Source: a virus. From it: DNA of 64,000 bases. This document shows positions 31,330 through 39,779 of this stretch, one piece after another. Under the pieces are notes generated by a model. It did no database searches and was not told where the DNA came from. It saw nothing but the letters and a program-made list of their open reading frames with translations. Made by a program: the position numbers and the translations under genes. The stretch spans positions 62,001-126,000 of the IMG/VR virus record IMGVR_UViG_3300042445_002481; one strand, written 5' to 3'. The stretch's first letter is position 1, and each line of letters begins with the position of its first letter.

Positions 31330-32598
31330 CTAACCTATCCAGCCTGAACGGTAGTAGATTGTACAGGAACTGCCCGTCGGGAATCTAGAAATGATTATTG
31401 TGTTTTCTCCAGGTTCTAGGTATATCCAGTCACTAAGGGTAGAAACTTTAGACCTACCACTTGCTACTTCTACTACCTCACCGGAGTCGTATCTAACATC
31501 TAATACTTCTCTGTTGTAGGTGTCAATTTCCAGCCTATTAGTGGAGACTGTACTACCAATAATTGACATTTCCTGATCAGTTTTATTGTTTCTTATCTTA
31601 GGTGGGAGAGATGGGTTTGAGACCGTGAATCCTTGGGACAGCTCGATAAGAATTGGAACCTCTATGTTTCCAAGGTTAGTAAGAGTAGCACTAGCAGTTC
31701 CAGATGATGGAGTAAGCACCTGCGTGTTGTAGCCGTCGCCGTTTATGCTGACTTCAACATATTCATATTTTATTGGGTCCGCGGCTCTAAGACCTATGGA
31801 AAACTCGGTCCTACCTCTAGCAGTTACTGTTTTAATATTTGGGGATCCGCTAAGTCTTACAAAAGCACTCTTAGCTGGATCTTCATTAACTACTAGCAAT
31901 CCGCCTTTGTATACCAAGTTAGCTGCTTCTATAAGTTTTGCTCTAGCGGCAGGAACCTGACTCGGGTCCTGAGTTAAAAAAGTTCCGTTAAGTGTTATTA
32001 TTCTTGAATTCCAACGTCCCTTAGCATCGTAAGATCCGTCGCCCCAACCACGGACAAGATCTGGCAGCTGCGGCTCCGGAAAGCCCCACCATCCGTCAAT
32101 GTCTGTACAAATCCAAACTACACCGTCTTCATCTATTGTATTTAAAACTAGATTTTCAAGTCTTATATCAGCTTTTAGTTTTAGTCCAGACAAGTGTGGA
32201 ACAGGATACTTAGTTAGCGCCTTATTTACTAGTCTATTTTCATCATCCTGAGATCTACTAGAGATTTCTGTGACTGGCTCATAGTAACCTTGGAGAGCCC
32301 AGGATGTCCCACCCCAAACATAAGAATATCCTTCGTATGTGTAGACCTCATCTAGCTCCGGAGCAGCAGGGAAGGTCGACACTAACTCCCAGGTCGGTTC
32401 CCAGTCTGTAGATTCTGCGCCAGAAGTCCATACGTATATTTTTTGATTTTCATCGTACTTATACGCTTCCCGAGGGCTTGGGGTAGCTGGAAAGGTTAAT
32501 ACAAGCTCCCAAACGGTACCGCTCCATACGTAGGTATCTTCTCCTTCATATGTGTATGCTTGATGTAAAATCGGACTGGTAGGGTATGGGATTGACAT
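31330..32598 (-). CDS. Distal tail protein (Dit-like) with W-x-G modules, 422 aa
   Basis: The first 100 residues hold three copies of a short module (TYVWSGTVWEL, a longer variant, SYVWGGTSWAL) closely related to the start of the plus-strand collagen-like proteins. The rest resembles phage distal tail proteins: GRWNSRIITLNGTFL, LIEAANLVYKGGLLVV, SFVRLSGSPN-like segment, FSIGLRAADPIKYEY and LEPGENTIIISRF near the end. It lies right after the tape measure gene with a one-base overlap, the standard Dit position. Dit forms the hexameric hub between tail tube and tip. Confidence 0.82.
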   Translation of the reverse strand: MSIPYPTSPILHQAYTYEGEDTYVWSGTVWELVLTFPATPSPREAYKYDENQKIYVWTSGAESTDWEPTWELVSTFPAAPELDEVYTYEGYSYVWGGTSWALQGYYEPVTEISSRSQDDENRLVNKALTKYPVPHLSGLKLKADIRLENLVLNTIDEDGVVWICTDIDGWWGFPEPQLPDLVRGWGDGSYDAKGRWNSRIITLNGTFLTQDPSQVPAARAKLIEAANLVYKGGLLVVNEDPAKSAFVRLSGSPNIKTVTARGRTEFSIGLRAADPIKYEYVEVSINGDGYNTQVLTPSSGTASATLTNLGNIEVPILIELSQGFTVSNPSLPPKIRNNKTDQEMSIIGSTVSTNRLEIDTYNREVLDVRYDSGEVVEVASGRSKVSTLSDWIYLEPGENTIIISRFPTGSSCTIYYRSGWIG

Positions 32599-35408
32599 TA
32601 AAACGCACCTTTACGAATTTCAAAAGCTATTCTTCTAGAGACCATGCTGGCAAGCTCTCTCTCGTCCATACCTGCGGATGGGTAGACGTTTATTGTAGGA
32701 CCGCCTCCAGATCCACCAGACAGCGCGGAAATTAAAGCCTTGTCTCTCTTAGATAGGCCGTTTTCATCTAATGGCTCGATTCTTTCGGCCCGTCCAGCTT
32801 CAGCAACATTTACTAAGGACCCTCCAGTGCTAGGCATAACTACTCCACCCTGAGCTAGTCGAGGTATTTTTAAGAGAGGTATAGTACCTATTTCGAATTT
32901 TATTGGGCCATATTTTCCAATAAAGTTAAGGCCTCTAATTAGTGCATTGATACCGTTAATAGCGCCATTCACAAATCCTTCAAATAGGCCAATCAAGAAG
33001 TTTACTACGTTTTTAAATATAGTTTTAGCGCCCTCCCAAACTTTTTCAAAGGCTGCACCCACGCCGTCTAGTAATGTCTTAAAACCTTTAACAAATCCGT
33101 TCCAGCCATCTGAAAGGCCTTTAACAACAACATTCCACACAATAGCAATATCATCACCTAGTTTTTTAAACCAGTCACCAATTCCAGTTAACAGGTCTCC
33201 TACGACTTTAGTGAAGTCTTGCCACATTTTCTTGCCGACTTCGGTCTGAGTGAAGAACCAGATTAACGCCGCTGTAATTGCAGCAATTATGCCGATAATA
33301 AATCCTATTGGGTTAGCCATAAACAGGGTTCTAATTCCCAGTGCAATCTTGCTTGCAACACCCATTATGGCACCACCGATTTTTGCAAAGAATCCCATAA
33401 TGCTGGTACCAAAGCTCAGTAGTTTTGGTCCAAGACCAATAAAGAAGGTCATTACCTTGCCAAAAACTACTTTAACTCCATCAAAGAAATACATGATAGT
33501 TAGACGGACACCATCAAACCCGCCACCAGGCTTAAAGAAAGCAAACGCAGCTCCTATTCCTCCGGATATGTTCTTTAAGTTACCTAGAACAACATTGCCA
33601 AAGAAAGAAAAAGTATTTTTTAAGAATCCCAGTGCCAATGTAAAAGCAAAGATTCTTCCTATAACATCTAAGAAACCTTTTACTGCTTCATTTTGTAGAA
33701 CATCAGCTAAAGTCTTTGCAGCTATGTTTATAGTGTCAAAGAATATTTTAGATGCTTCAGAGTCAGTAAATGCATTTACTATTTTTAATACGTTTGTAAA
33801 TAGATCAGCTAGGTTTGGCCCAGCCTCTATCAGTTTGCCCATCATCTCGGAAAGCTCAGGGCCAGCTTCGCGTAGCTTTGTGAAGGTCTCACCTAATGCT
33901 GGATTTGCACCCATCTGCAGTAGGCCAACAGCCATATCTCCAAGTAGGCCCATTAGGGGCTTAACGTTATTTGCTACATCTATGAAGTATTGACGTAAGC
34001 TTCCCTTGCCTGTAGCTGAACCATCAAGAGCCGCGAAGCCAGCTGTAGCACTCTTTAGACCCTCCATAAGGATATCTGCACCGCTACCTGGGCCGGTGTT
34101 GGCTTTAATTATTTCACCTATTCCAGTGAAAATGTTTCCAAATATTGCTTCAAACTGAGTAGCTACGCGCTCTATCTCTGCAAAAAAGTCAGTTAAGCCT
34201 TTCTTACCTGCTTCAGTGTCTGGGTTAAAGAACTTTTGGAAATCGCCTGCTACCCCATCCAGATAGTCCATAAAGTTTATAACTAGAGGCTGAGCATACT
34301 CGAGCATACCTAGGAAGCCATCAAAAACTTTTCCTAAAATAGTTCCAAATTTTTCAATTACTGGCTTAGCGTTTGCAAAAAGTATTTCTATTTTTCGTAC
34401 GCTATCAGCGCTAACTAAAAAGTCAGTAAAGTTCTGTGCAGCAATTCCTAAGGAGGTTCCTATGCCTTCTAATCCTGTTTTAATTACAGGAAATAGCGGC
34501 CCATTCATTATTCTTTCAAGCTGGGTCCTCAGTAAGGGTAAGAATCCTTTAGCAACTGCTTCTTTTAGCTCATCAAGTTTTGGCTTTAAGGTTACTAAAT
34601 ACTTTGCAAACTCTCTCTGACTCTTTGTCAGGCCAGCGTACGGATCTACTGCTCCAGCAGCAGCAATGCCTTCTTTACCTTTTAGTAGCTCTTCGTTTAA
34701 GTCTTTGCTACGATCTTTGGCTTGACGGTAATTTAGCTCTGCTTCGTCATAAGCTTGCTTTGCCTCGCGGCGCGCCATGTTATTAGGCGGCAAGTCCTGC
34801 ACTCTTAGTAAATTATTGCGCGCCTTTTCTAGTTCAAGACCAGCGCGCTTCTCGCTCATAGCAGCGGATTCAGCGTTTCGCTGTAGCTCTCTAAACTGTT
34901 TATTTATTTCGGCTAGGGATTTTCCTAGTCCGCCTTGCGCGCTAGTGGCTCGGCCAAATGCCGCGCCAATACCGCCTAGAGCAAAGCTGGCTGCTGACGC
35001 ACCTATCCTGAGGCTTACAAATGCCCCGACTAGTGAAAATAGCGATCCAGCACCAATTATTGCAGCACTGCCCAAAGATCCTAAGCTGCCAATTAATGCT
35101 CCAATAGAGCCGATAAGAACTGAAACGGAAGTTCCGGCAGTAATACCAGTTCTGGAAAGCTTAGCAAAACTTGCAGCTGCCGCATCAGCGTTTGGAGCCA
35201 TAGTTCCTATGGCATTGGCAAGTTTAGAAAATACATTAGTGTTTGAGTTATTGTTAAATCCTCGAGAAAAAGCGGCTCCTAAGCTTTCTCCGCTTTTTCT
35301 AGCAGAGCCGCTTTCGCCCGATAAACCCCTAAACGCTCTTTGAATATCACCCTGGACGCCAGTGGTTATGGCTTTAACGAGTATATGCGCTTCGCCGACT
35401 ACTGCCAC
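32598..35408 (-). CDS. Tape measure protein, 936 aa
   Basis: The longest tail gene, Ala/Gly/Leu-rich, with long amphipathic helices (MSEKRAGLELEKARNNLLRV) and hydrophobic stretches at about residues 95-140 and 720-745 (NPIGFIIGIIAAITAALIWFF). The C-terminus has RLAQGGVVMP and AEAGRAERIEPLDENG, a signature common to actinophage tape measures. It sets tail length and is ejected; the usual 0.15 nm per residue would give a tail near 140 nm (inference). It follows the frameshifted chaperone pair and precedes the Dit-like gene, the canonical siphovirus order. Confidence 0.93.
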   Translation of the reverse strand: MAVVGEAHILVKAITTGVQGDIQRAFRGLSGESGSARKSGESLGAAFSRGFNNNSNTNVFSKLANAIGTMAPNADAAAASFAKLSRTGITAGTSVSVLIGSIGALIGSLGSLGSAAIIGAGSLFSLVGAFVSLRIGASAASFALGGIGAAFGRATSAQGGLGKSLAEINKQFRELQRNAESAAMSEKRAGLELEKARNNLLRVQDLPPNNMARREAKQAYDEAELNYRQAKDRSKDLNEELLKGKEGIAAAGAVDPYAGLTKSQREFAKYLVTLKPKLDELKEAVAKGFLPLLRTQLERIMNGPLFPVIKTGLEGIGTSLGIAAQNFTDFLVSADSVRKIEILFANAKPVIEKFGTILGKVFDGFLGMLEYAQPLVINFMDYLDGVAGDFQKFFNPDTEAGKKGLTDFFAEIERVATQFEAIFGNIFTGIGEIIKANTGPGSGADILMEGLKSATAGFAALDGSATGKGSLRQYFIDVANNVKPLMGLLGDMAVGLLQMGANPALGETFTKLREAGPELSEMMGKLIEAGPNLADLFTNVLKIVNAFTDSEASKIFFDTINIAAKTLADVLQNEAVKGFLDVIGRIFAFTLALGFLKNTFSFFGNVVLGNLKNISGGIGAAFAFFKPGGGFDGVRLTIMYFFDGVKVVFGKVMTFFIGLGPKLLSFGTSIMGFFAKIGGAIMGVASKIALGIRTLFMANPIGFIIGIIAAITAALIWFFTQTEVGKKMWQDFTKVVGDLLTGIGDWFKKLGDDIAIVWNVVVKGLSDGWNGFVKGFKTLLDGVGAAFEKVWEGAKTIFKNVVNFLIGLFEGFVNGAINGINALIRGLNFIGKYGPIKFEIGTIPLLKIPRLAQGGVVMPSTGGSLVNVAEAGRAERIEPLDENGLSKRDKALISALSGGSGGGPTINVYPSAGMDERELASMVSRRIAFEIRKGAF

Positions 35409-35425
35409 TGTGTCACCTCTTTACC

Positions 35426-35734
35426 TTATCCGAGTGGTGCGTCTAGAACTGACCCAAATGGGTTAGCTGCTTCTGGGTTGAAATTTGTTGGAGCAACGTA
35501 CGGTTTTCTAGCGCCCGATGGAGAGCTGTTAAACTCATCTGCGCTGTCAGAGATGTAGGCTCTACCTCCATAAGTTTCACCCGAGCCAGAAGAGCCATAC
35601 TGGTACTCTTTTCCGTATAGCCTGTACAACTCTTTTCTAAGTGATCCTTGAGCTTTTGCTTCGTCGCCTGTAGTGAACCTCATGTCATCTTCAAAAAGAT
35701 AGTGGAGCACATCTACCATTTCAGATGATTCCAT
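35426..35734 (-). CDS. Tail assembly chaperone, T-frame part of GT fusion
   Basis: The first ATG in this frame is at 35734, but the frame is open back to 35845 with coding-like residues (LINWAIDLWPYV, GKSLFSGIRLEEM) that lie in the -1 frame relative to the upstream chaperone gene. Siphoviruses make a G and a G-T chaperone by ribosomal slippage, so this is most likely expressed as a fusion to the 116-residue protein rather than from its own start. The C-terminal part is Gly/Ser-rich (YGSSGSGETYGG). It binds the tape measure during tail assembly. Confidence 0.8.
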   Translation of the reverse strand: MESSEMVDVLHYLFEDDMRFTTGDEAKAQGSLRKELYRLYGKEYQYGSSGSGETYGGRAYISDSADEFNSSPSGARKPYVAPTNFNPEAANPFGSVLDAPLG

Positions 35735-35790
35735 TTCTTCTAACCTAATTCCACTAAACAGGGACTTACCATTGACGTACGGCCAGAGGT

Positions 35791-36141
35791 CTATAGCCCA
35801 GTTGATGAGTCCTCTGGCTGCGCTTCCGGGCGTCCAGAATACTCCTCAAGTAGCCATCCAACAATCTGTCCCAAAGTCTCCGTGGTAACAATCTTGTCTT
35901 TGTGTGTGGTTAGTGCATTAAAACGCTCTAAGCTCTCGTCAGTTAGGACTTGATCAAAAAAGGTTTCAATTGTTCCAGCAGCAACTGTAGGGTCTTCGCT
36001 AGATGAGTTTTTAACAAGGGACAACATAACTCTTCCCTGAAGCTGAGGAACACAGAAAAATTCCTCTTCGTGTAGCTTAAAGGAGATAACTTCTGCAGTT
36101 TCAGGAGCAGCTCCTACACCAAAATCTTTAAATTTTGCCAT
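35791..36141 (-). CDS. Tail assembly chaperone G, 116 aa
   Basis: A small alpha/beta protein with FKLHEEEFFCVPQLQGRVMLSLVKN and FFDQVLTDESLERFNALT followed by ETLGQIVGWLLEEYSGRP. This is the typical composition of siphovirus G-type tail chaperones (Phage_TAC families). It is located directly before the T-frame and tape measure genes. The last codons overlap the open -1 frame, allowing a G-T fusion. The upstream 82-nt gap contains TAGGGTAAAATACTA (36197-36211), a candidate promoter element. Confidence 0.82.
   Translation of the reverse strand: MAKFKDFGVGAAPETAEVISFKLHEEEFFCVPQLQGRVMLSLVKNSSSEDPTVAAGTIETFFDQVLTDESLERFNALTTHKDKIVTTETLGQIVGWLLEEYSGRPEAQPEDSSTGL
35824..35830 (-). promoter_or_regulatory. 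Candidate -1 frameshift site of the tail chaperones
   Basis: The shift must occur between 35845 (end of the last stop in the T frame) and the G stop at 35791. The best slip within this interval is C CCG GAA, where the P-site CCG can re-pair on CCC; the A-site GAA to GGA is imperfect. The exact site is uncertain; the need for a -1 shift is better supported than its position. Confidence 0.4.
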
Positions 36142-36223
36142 TATAAATGTCTTCTTTCTTTTTTTCTTTAGTCATTTGTAAGCAGTAACTTACTACTAGT
36201 ATTTTACCCTATTGCCGACCGAG
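36142..36223 (-). promoter_or_regulatory. Promoter-like gap with TAGGGTAAAATACTA motif
   Basis: An 82-nt gap upstream of the tail chaperone gene, one of few real gaps in the structural operon. It contains on the minus strand TAGGGTAAAATACTA (36197-36211), matching motifs before other units (13087, 53385, 59024). A purine-rich AAAGAAAGAAGA stretch just before the ATG could act as ribosome binding site. Confidence 0.4.
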
Positions 36224-36748
36224 CTAGATGCGTCTAAAGTGTCTAAGCTGGTTAGATAGATATGGATTAGGCTTGGTGCCAGGATGCATTACAGGTCCAG
36301 GAGTCATGACCATTCTGCCTTTACTGGAGAATCTGAGCATTTTGCCTGCGACTCTAGGAACAATAAGATGCGGTCTAGTGCCTTCGTGGTGCATGTAGGC
36401 ATAGTTGACCGTAGACCCGATCCAAAGATATTGACCAGTGAAATTGCCCATGTGTCTCTTGTGGATTGAAGATCTAAGCTTTCCTGTCTTTACCCCCACC
36501 TGGGCTTTAGCCTTTCCTACCGCAAATTCTCCTGCTACTTCTAAAGCTCTCCATAGGCCCCCGGCCCTAGTGTTTAGTTGTGCATGAAGCAGTGGTTCGT
36601 AGATTACTAAGTTTTGTGTAGTAAATGAAAATCTAGTGCTGCCACCACGATTAGGACCTAAGCCTCGGCCGCCACTTCTGCCCACTTTACCAAATTTTTT
36701 ACCGTAGTAAAAAATCGGACTGTCTGGTATTAAACCGTATGCTGGCAT
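36224..36748 (-). CDS. HK97 gp10-like neck / head-tail connector protein, 174 aa
   Basis: The region ALEVAGEFAVGKAKAQVGVKTGKLRSSIHKR followed by LWIGSTVNYAYMHHEGTRPHLIVPR is the recognisable core of the HK97 gp10 family (A-x-x-L..TGxLRxSI..GTxVxYAxxxExGT). The C-terminus ends in KPNPYLSNQLRHF, also usual for the family. These proteins form or complete the connector between head and tail. Position between tail terminator-like and tail chaperone genes agrees. The N-terminal 60 residues are a basic extension. Confidence 0.85.
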   Translation of the reverse strand: MPAYGLIPDSPIFYYGKKFGKVGRSGGRGLGPNRGGSTRFSFTTQNLVIYEPLLHAQLNTRAGGLWRALEVAGEFAVGKAKAQVGVKTGKLRSSIHKRHMGNFTGQYLWIGSTVNYAYMHHEGTRPHLIVPRVAGKMLRFSSKGRMVMTPGPVMHPGTKPNPYLSNQLRHFRRI

Positions 36749-36749
36749 T

Positions 36750-37253
36750 TTATGGAACCGCTAGAGTCAAATTCATAGTTACTGACTGGAATCCGCCTTC
36801 AGGAGGAGTTATTTCTACAGTAGCAATAACTCCCAAACCATATCCGCTCTGGTCCCACATATCAAAAAGCTTTACAGCATCCATAAGTACCCAAGCATCA
36901 ATTGCAGATACACTGGAAGCTCTTTGTATGCTTTCCTGGCTTGGCGGACGACCATTTTGTCCCACAATCGGTACTGCTCTAGCTATAGATATAGCGACTA
37001 CAGCACTTCTAGGTACGTGACATCTTTGAGGAGTAGTTGCCTCGTCACCTGGTGCACCTAAATACATCTGAATAAACGACACTACTACTTGTTCGCAATC
37101 TATTGCTGGCTGGCCGATAGACCAGTATCGACGGTTCGGCAGTCCAACGTTGTAAGACTGAAATGCAGACTCAACGCGCTCTAGAATACCGTCCATCATG
37201 TCTCGAAGGTGTGTTGCATCCTCCAAAACTCCGGATCCGTCAATTTCATACAT
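36750..37253 (-). CDS. Tail terminator-like protein, 167 aa
   Basis: A helical N-terminus (LRDMMDGILERVESAFQ) then PNRRYWSIGQPAIDCEQVVVSF and a beta-rich C-terminus (VIATVEITPPEGGFQSVTMNLTLAV). The size, the sequence of helix, strand pairs and the location between connector and major tail genes match actinophage tail terminators, which cap the tail tube. The family is assigned mainly by context; no single catalytic or metal motif is expected. It starts one codon after the small Ala/Pro-rich gene upstream. Confidence 0.65.
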   Translation of the reverse strand: MYEIDGSGVLEDATHLRDMMDGILERVESAFQSYNVGLPNRRYWSIGQPAIDCEQVVVSFIQMYLGAPGDEATTPQRCHVPRSAVVAISIARAVPIVGQNGRPPSQESIQRASSVSAIDAWVLMDAVKLFDMWDQSGYGLGVIATVEITPPEGGFQSVTMNLTLAVP

Positions 37254-37256
37254 AAA

Positions 37257-37448
37257 TTACTCCGCTGCTGGAGATACTTCTTCGACTAGCTCTGGCTCTG
37301 CAACTTCTACAGGTGCAGCTTCAACTACAGGTACTTCAACCTTAGGGGCTTCAACTCTAGGAGCCTGTGCTCTAGGAGCTGGAGCTGCCTTCTTGACATT
37401 AGCGCCAGGCATATCTGCGGCAGTAAAGTTTGTCATCATCTGTGCCAT
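37257..37448 (-). CDS. Ala/Pro/Val/Glu-rich small protein, 63 aa
   Basis: After a short start (MAQMMTNFTAADMPGANVKK) the rest is low-complexity: repeated PRVEAPKVEVPVVEAAPVEV-like units, predicted to be disordered. Disordered, acidic proteins of this size between head-tail genes may be decoration, linker or assembly proteins. No family is recognised. The frame is retained as real because it fills the gap between two structural genes with 3 and 12 nt spacing, but its low-complexity makes coding signal weaker than for neighbours. Confidence 0.5.
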   Translation of the reverse strand: MAQMMTNFTAADMPGANVKKAAPAPRAQAPRVEAPKVEVPVVEAAPVEVAEPELVEEVSPAAE

Positions 37449-37460
37449 TATTTTCTCTTT

Positions 37461-38576
37461 CTATTGGTTTGGATACATCTTGATCTGAAGGTTTCCAGAC
37501 GCAAGTTCTATTATATTTGGGACATTAGCTATTGTTTTTGTTGCGTATAGAGTCCATGTTCCAGGATCTACCATCCCGAGAGCTCGTAGTGCCTTGTCAT
37601 ACGGAACTGTAAAGTTTAATGTTCCAGCTCCCGAGTTAAGCGTGTAATCTGAGGTCTCTAGGTTTACCGAATTAGCTCCTGAGTAGCTCCTTAAAGTGAT
37701 GACTGGAGTCCAACCGCTATCTGGGAAAAAGTTAGTCAATACTGTTGGCCGGCCGGCTGAGGTCCAGGTAGCTGGCTCGCCTTTAACTAAAGTAAGATCA
37801 AATTGAGGGTTTGCAGTTAGAGTAATAGCTTTTGGATTGTAGCGTCTGGCTCTAGGAGTGTCCACAGAAAATACCTTAGACTTACGGCGAGCGTTGTCTG
37901 GGTTAGCTACTTTTAGAAATAGATCAATCTCGTATAGACCAGTGCGAAGCTCGTCGATAAATTCTTGATTGTCGAGGATAGTATAAGAAACGCCCTGTCG
38001 TGATACAGAGGTTACACGCTGAGGAAGCTCGCAAGACTCATCGCCTGACCAAAGTCTGGCAAACTCGATAGCAAGCTTACGGGCAGCCATCTTTCCTGCA
38101 ATTGGCACGGGAGTTCCATAAGAGTATGTAACTTCAGTGTTACATGGAGTCCAAGGGGTTCCGGCCTTGATGTGAATGGTTGAGTGGTCTACAAGGTAGT
38201 AGCTTGACGGATCTAAAATGTCCCCGAGCCTGTTTCTTATAGCGTGAATTTTAGTTACTGGACGGCCACGAAGTTTGATTCGTGAGTCGGGGGACATACC
38301 GTCAGAAGTCAGCTCTGAGTACTCATCGTAGTCGCCAGAGGGGATGTTGTAGACGTCTCCACCGAAAAGAACTGGAGAGTTGGTCTTAGTTGAAGGACCC
38401 ATACGGTTATTGCGTAGGGTACAGGTGTAACGCTCAGTTACTGTTGTTTCACCGGTGTATTTACGGCCAGACATTGACCAAAGTAGGTAAGTCGCAACTT
38501 TGGCAGCTTCTTCAGTATATTCGGTATACGAATAGTCACCCATCTCTTCGGGCTGAATCCATAAGTTATTGGTCAT
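37461..38576 (-). CDS. Head-tail connector / adaptor protein, 371 aa
   Basis: The N-terminal 230 residues look like a gp6-type adaptor elaborated for actinophages: YTEEAAKVATYLLWSMSGRKYTGETTV, GRPVTKIHAIRNRLGDIL, KLAIEFARLWSGDESC. A C-terminal beta domain of about 110 residues (from about 260) with WTPVITLRSYSGANSV and GTWTLYATKTI resembles an Ig-like decoration. The gene lies after the major tail protein and before the terminator-like gene. Head-tail joining is inferred from order and size. Confidence 0.6.
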   Translation of the reverse strand: MTNNLWIQPEEMGDYSYTEYTEEAAKVATYLLWSMSGRKYTGETTVTERYTCTLRNNRMGPSTKTNSPVLFGGDVYNIPSGDYDEYSELTSDGMSPDSRIKLRGRPVTKIHAIRNRLGDILDPSSYYLVDHSTIHIKAGTPWTPCNTEVTYSYGTPVPIAGKMAARKLAIEFARLWSGDESCELPQRVTSVSRQGVSYTILDNQEFIDELRTGLYEIDLFLKVANPDNARRKSKVFSVDTPRARRYNPKAITLTANPQFDLTLVKGEPATWTSAGRPTVLTNFFPDSGWTPVITLRSYSGANSVNLETSDYTLNSGAGTLNFTVPYDKALRALGMVDPGTWTLYATKTIANVPNIIELASGNLQIKMYPNQ

Positions 38577-38598
38577 TTTTACCTCTTAGATAAGTTTA

Positions 38599-38640
38599 AC
38601 GGGTGGTAGCTCAAGCTATTTTGCTCAAGCCACCACCCGT
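38599..38640 (-). other. Strong hairpin after the major tail protein gene
   Basis: A 9-bp perfect inverted repeat (ACGGGTGGT at 38599-38607 with ACCACCCGT at 38632-38640) begins 11 nt after the 38652 stop. There is no T-run after it on the minus strand, so simple intrinsic termination is doubtful; it could protect or process the upstream mRNA. Confidence 0.6.
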
Positions 38641-38651
38641 CTTTAAACTAT

Positions 38652-39758
38652 TTAGTTCTCGTTAGAAGCGATGATGTTGTCGATCGCTACGTCAGCGTTG
38701 TAGTTGACGTTACCAGGAACGTTAAATGCGTCGTCTCCAACACCGATCTGGGCGCTAGTTGTAGGAGTTGGGGCTGGGTAGGTCTCGGTGACACTGTTAG
38801 ATAGAGTTACACGAGCTCCAGAGCCAACAACACCAGTTACGTCCTCAGTGATAGCCGAGTTGACGTAACTTACTGTGCTTCCAGAGATGCTAGCAACTGT
38901 CCAAGTACCGTTGAATAGGGTGCCTAGGTTCTGAACGTAAATCTCATCTCCAACCGCGATACCAGGGGCAGCGCTGAAGGTTAGGGTGGACTTGTTATCA
39001 GTTACGGTTGCAGCGGCTGCAGTCAACCTAATAGTGGTCGGCTGCTTAGCAGTAGGTGAAGTAAATACAACAGGACCAGTTCCATCAGTCCAGGTGTAGA
39101 AACCACTTAGACCAGTTGGTGCCCAGTCTGCACGTGCATAAGCGTATGGACGCTCAGCTGCGATTGGGAATTCCCAACGACCATCTACACCAGCTTGGAA
39201 TGAAGCGTTTCCTAGACCAAAGCCTTCGAAAGTGGTTGCAAGCATTCCGTTTTCGATGACTCGGTCGCCAGACTGACGCATCTTCACGTATGGGAAGATC
39301 CAGTGGAAGTAAGGAAGAACGCCTGCGCGCTTTCCGTCCTTAACTGCGTGTGACCAAGCTTCGATAGCAACACCGTTACCAGCAGGGTCATCGCCCACGC
39401 CAGGTGCTGCCCAACCGATTGACTTGTGGTCAGGCTGTCCAGAAGTTCCTAGGTTCTTGCGAAGAAGTAGACCACCAGAAATCAAAGCAGATAGCTCTGG
39501 GTCTGGCTCACAAATAGCAAGTTCCATGGTGATACGCTTTAGTGTGTCTGGGGCCTTGTAGGTTACACAAACAACTCCGTTAGCGCCCTTTTCGGTGATC
39601 TCGTCGCCCTCTTCGTACTCAGGGGTGAACGAAATACGCATGAAAGCGGAAGTCGTGTAACTGTCGGCTGGACCAGTTAGTAAGTTACCGACAGAATCTA
39701 GGCGGGTGACACGAATCGACACACCTTGGATGCTGGCAGCATATTCTTGAGTAGCCAT
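38652..39758 (-). CDS. Major tail protein, 368 aa
   Basis: A beta-rich protein: AFMRISFTPEYEEGDEITEKGANG and VTYKAPDTLKRITMELAICEPD are typical of siphovirus tube proteins of actinophages, with a C-terminal Ig-like region (VTDNKSTLTFSAAPGIAVGDEIYV). It polymerises as stacked hexamers into the tail tube. It is preceded by the second capsid-type gene and followed by a strong hairpin. Codon choice here is cleaner and richer in common codons than in the unknown genes, as expected for a highly expressed virion protein. Confidence 0.83.
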   Translation of the reverse strand: MATQEYAASIQGVSIRVTRLDSVGNLLTGPADSYTTSAFMRISFTPEYEEGDEITEKGANGVVCVTYKAPDTLKRITMELAICEPDPELSALISGGLLLRKNLGTSGQPDHKSIGWAAPGVGDDPAGNGVAIEAWSHAVKDGKRAGVLPYFHWIFPYVKMRQSGDRVIENGMLATTFEGFGLGNASFQAGVDGRWEFPIAAERPYAYARADWAPTGLSGFYTWTDGTGPVVFTSPTAKQPTTIRLTAAAATVTDNKSTLTFSAAPGIAVGDEIYVQNLGTLFNGTWTVASISGSTVSYVNSAITEDVTGVVGSGARVTLSNSVTETYPAPTPTTSAQIGVGDDAFNVPGNVNYNADVAIDNIIASNEN

Positions 39759-39779
39759 ATAGCTATTCTCCTTAGGTTG

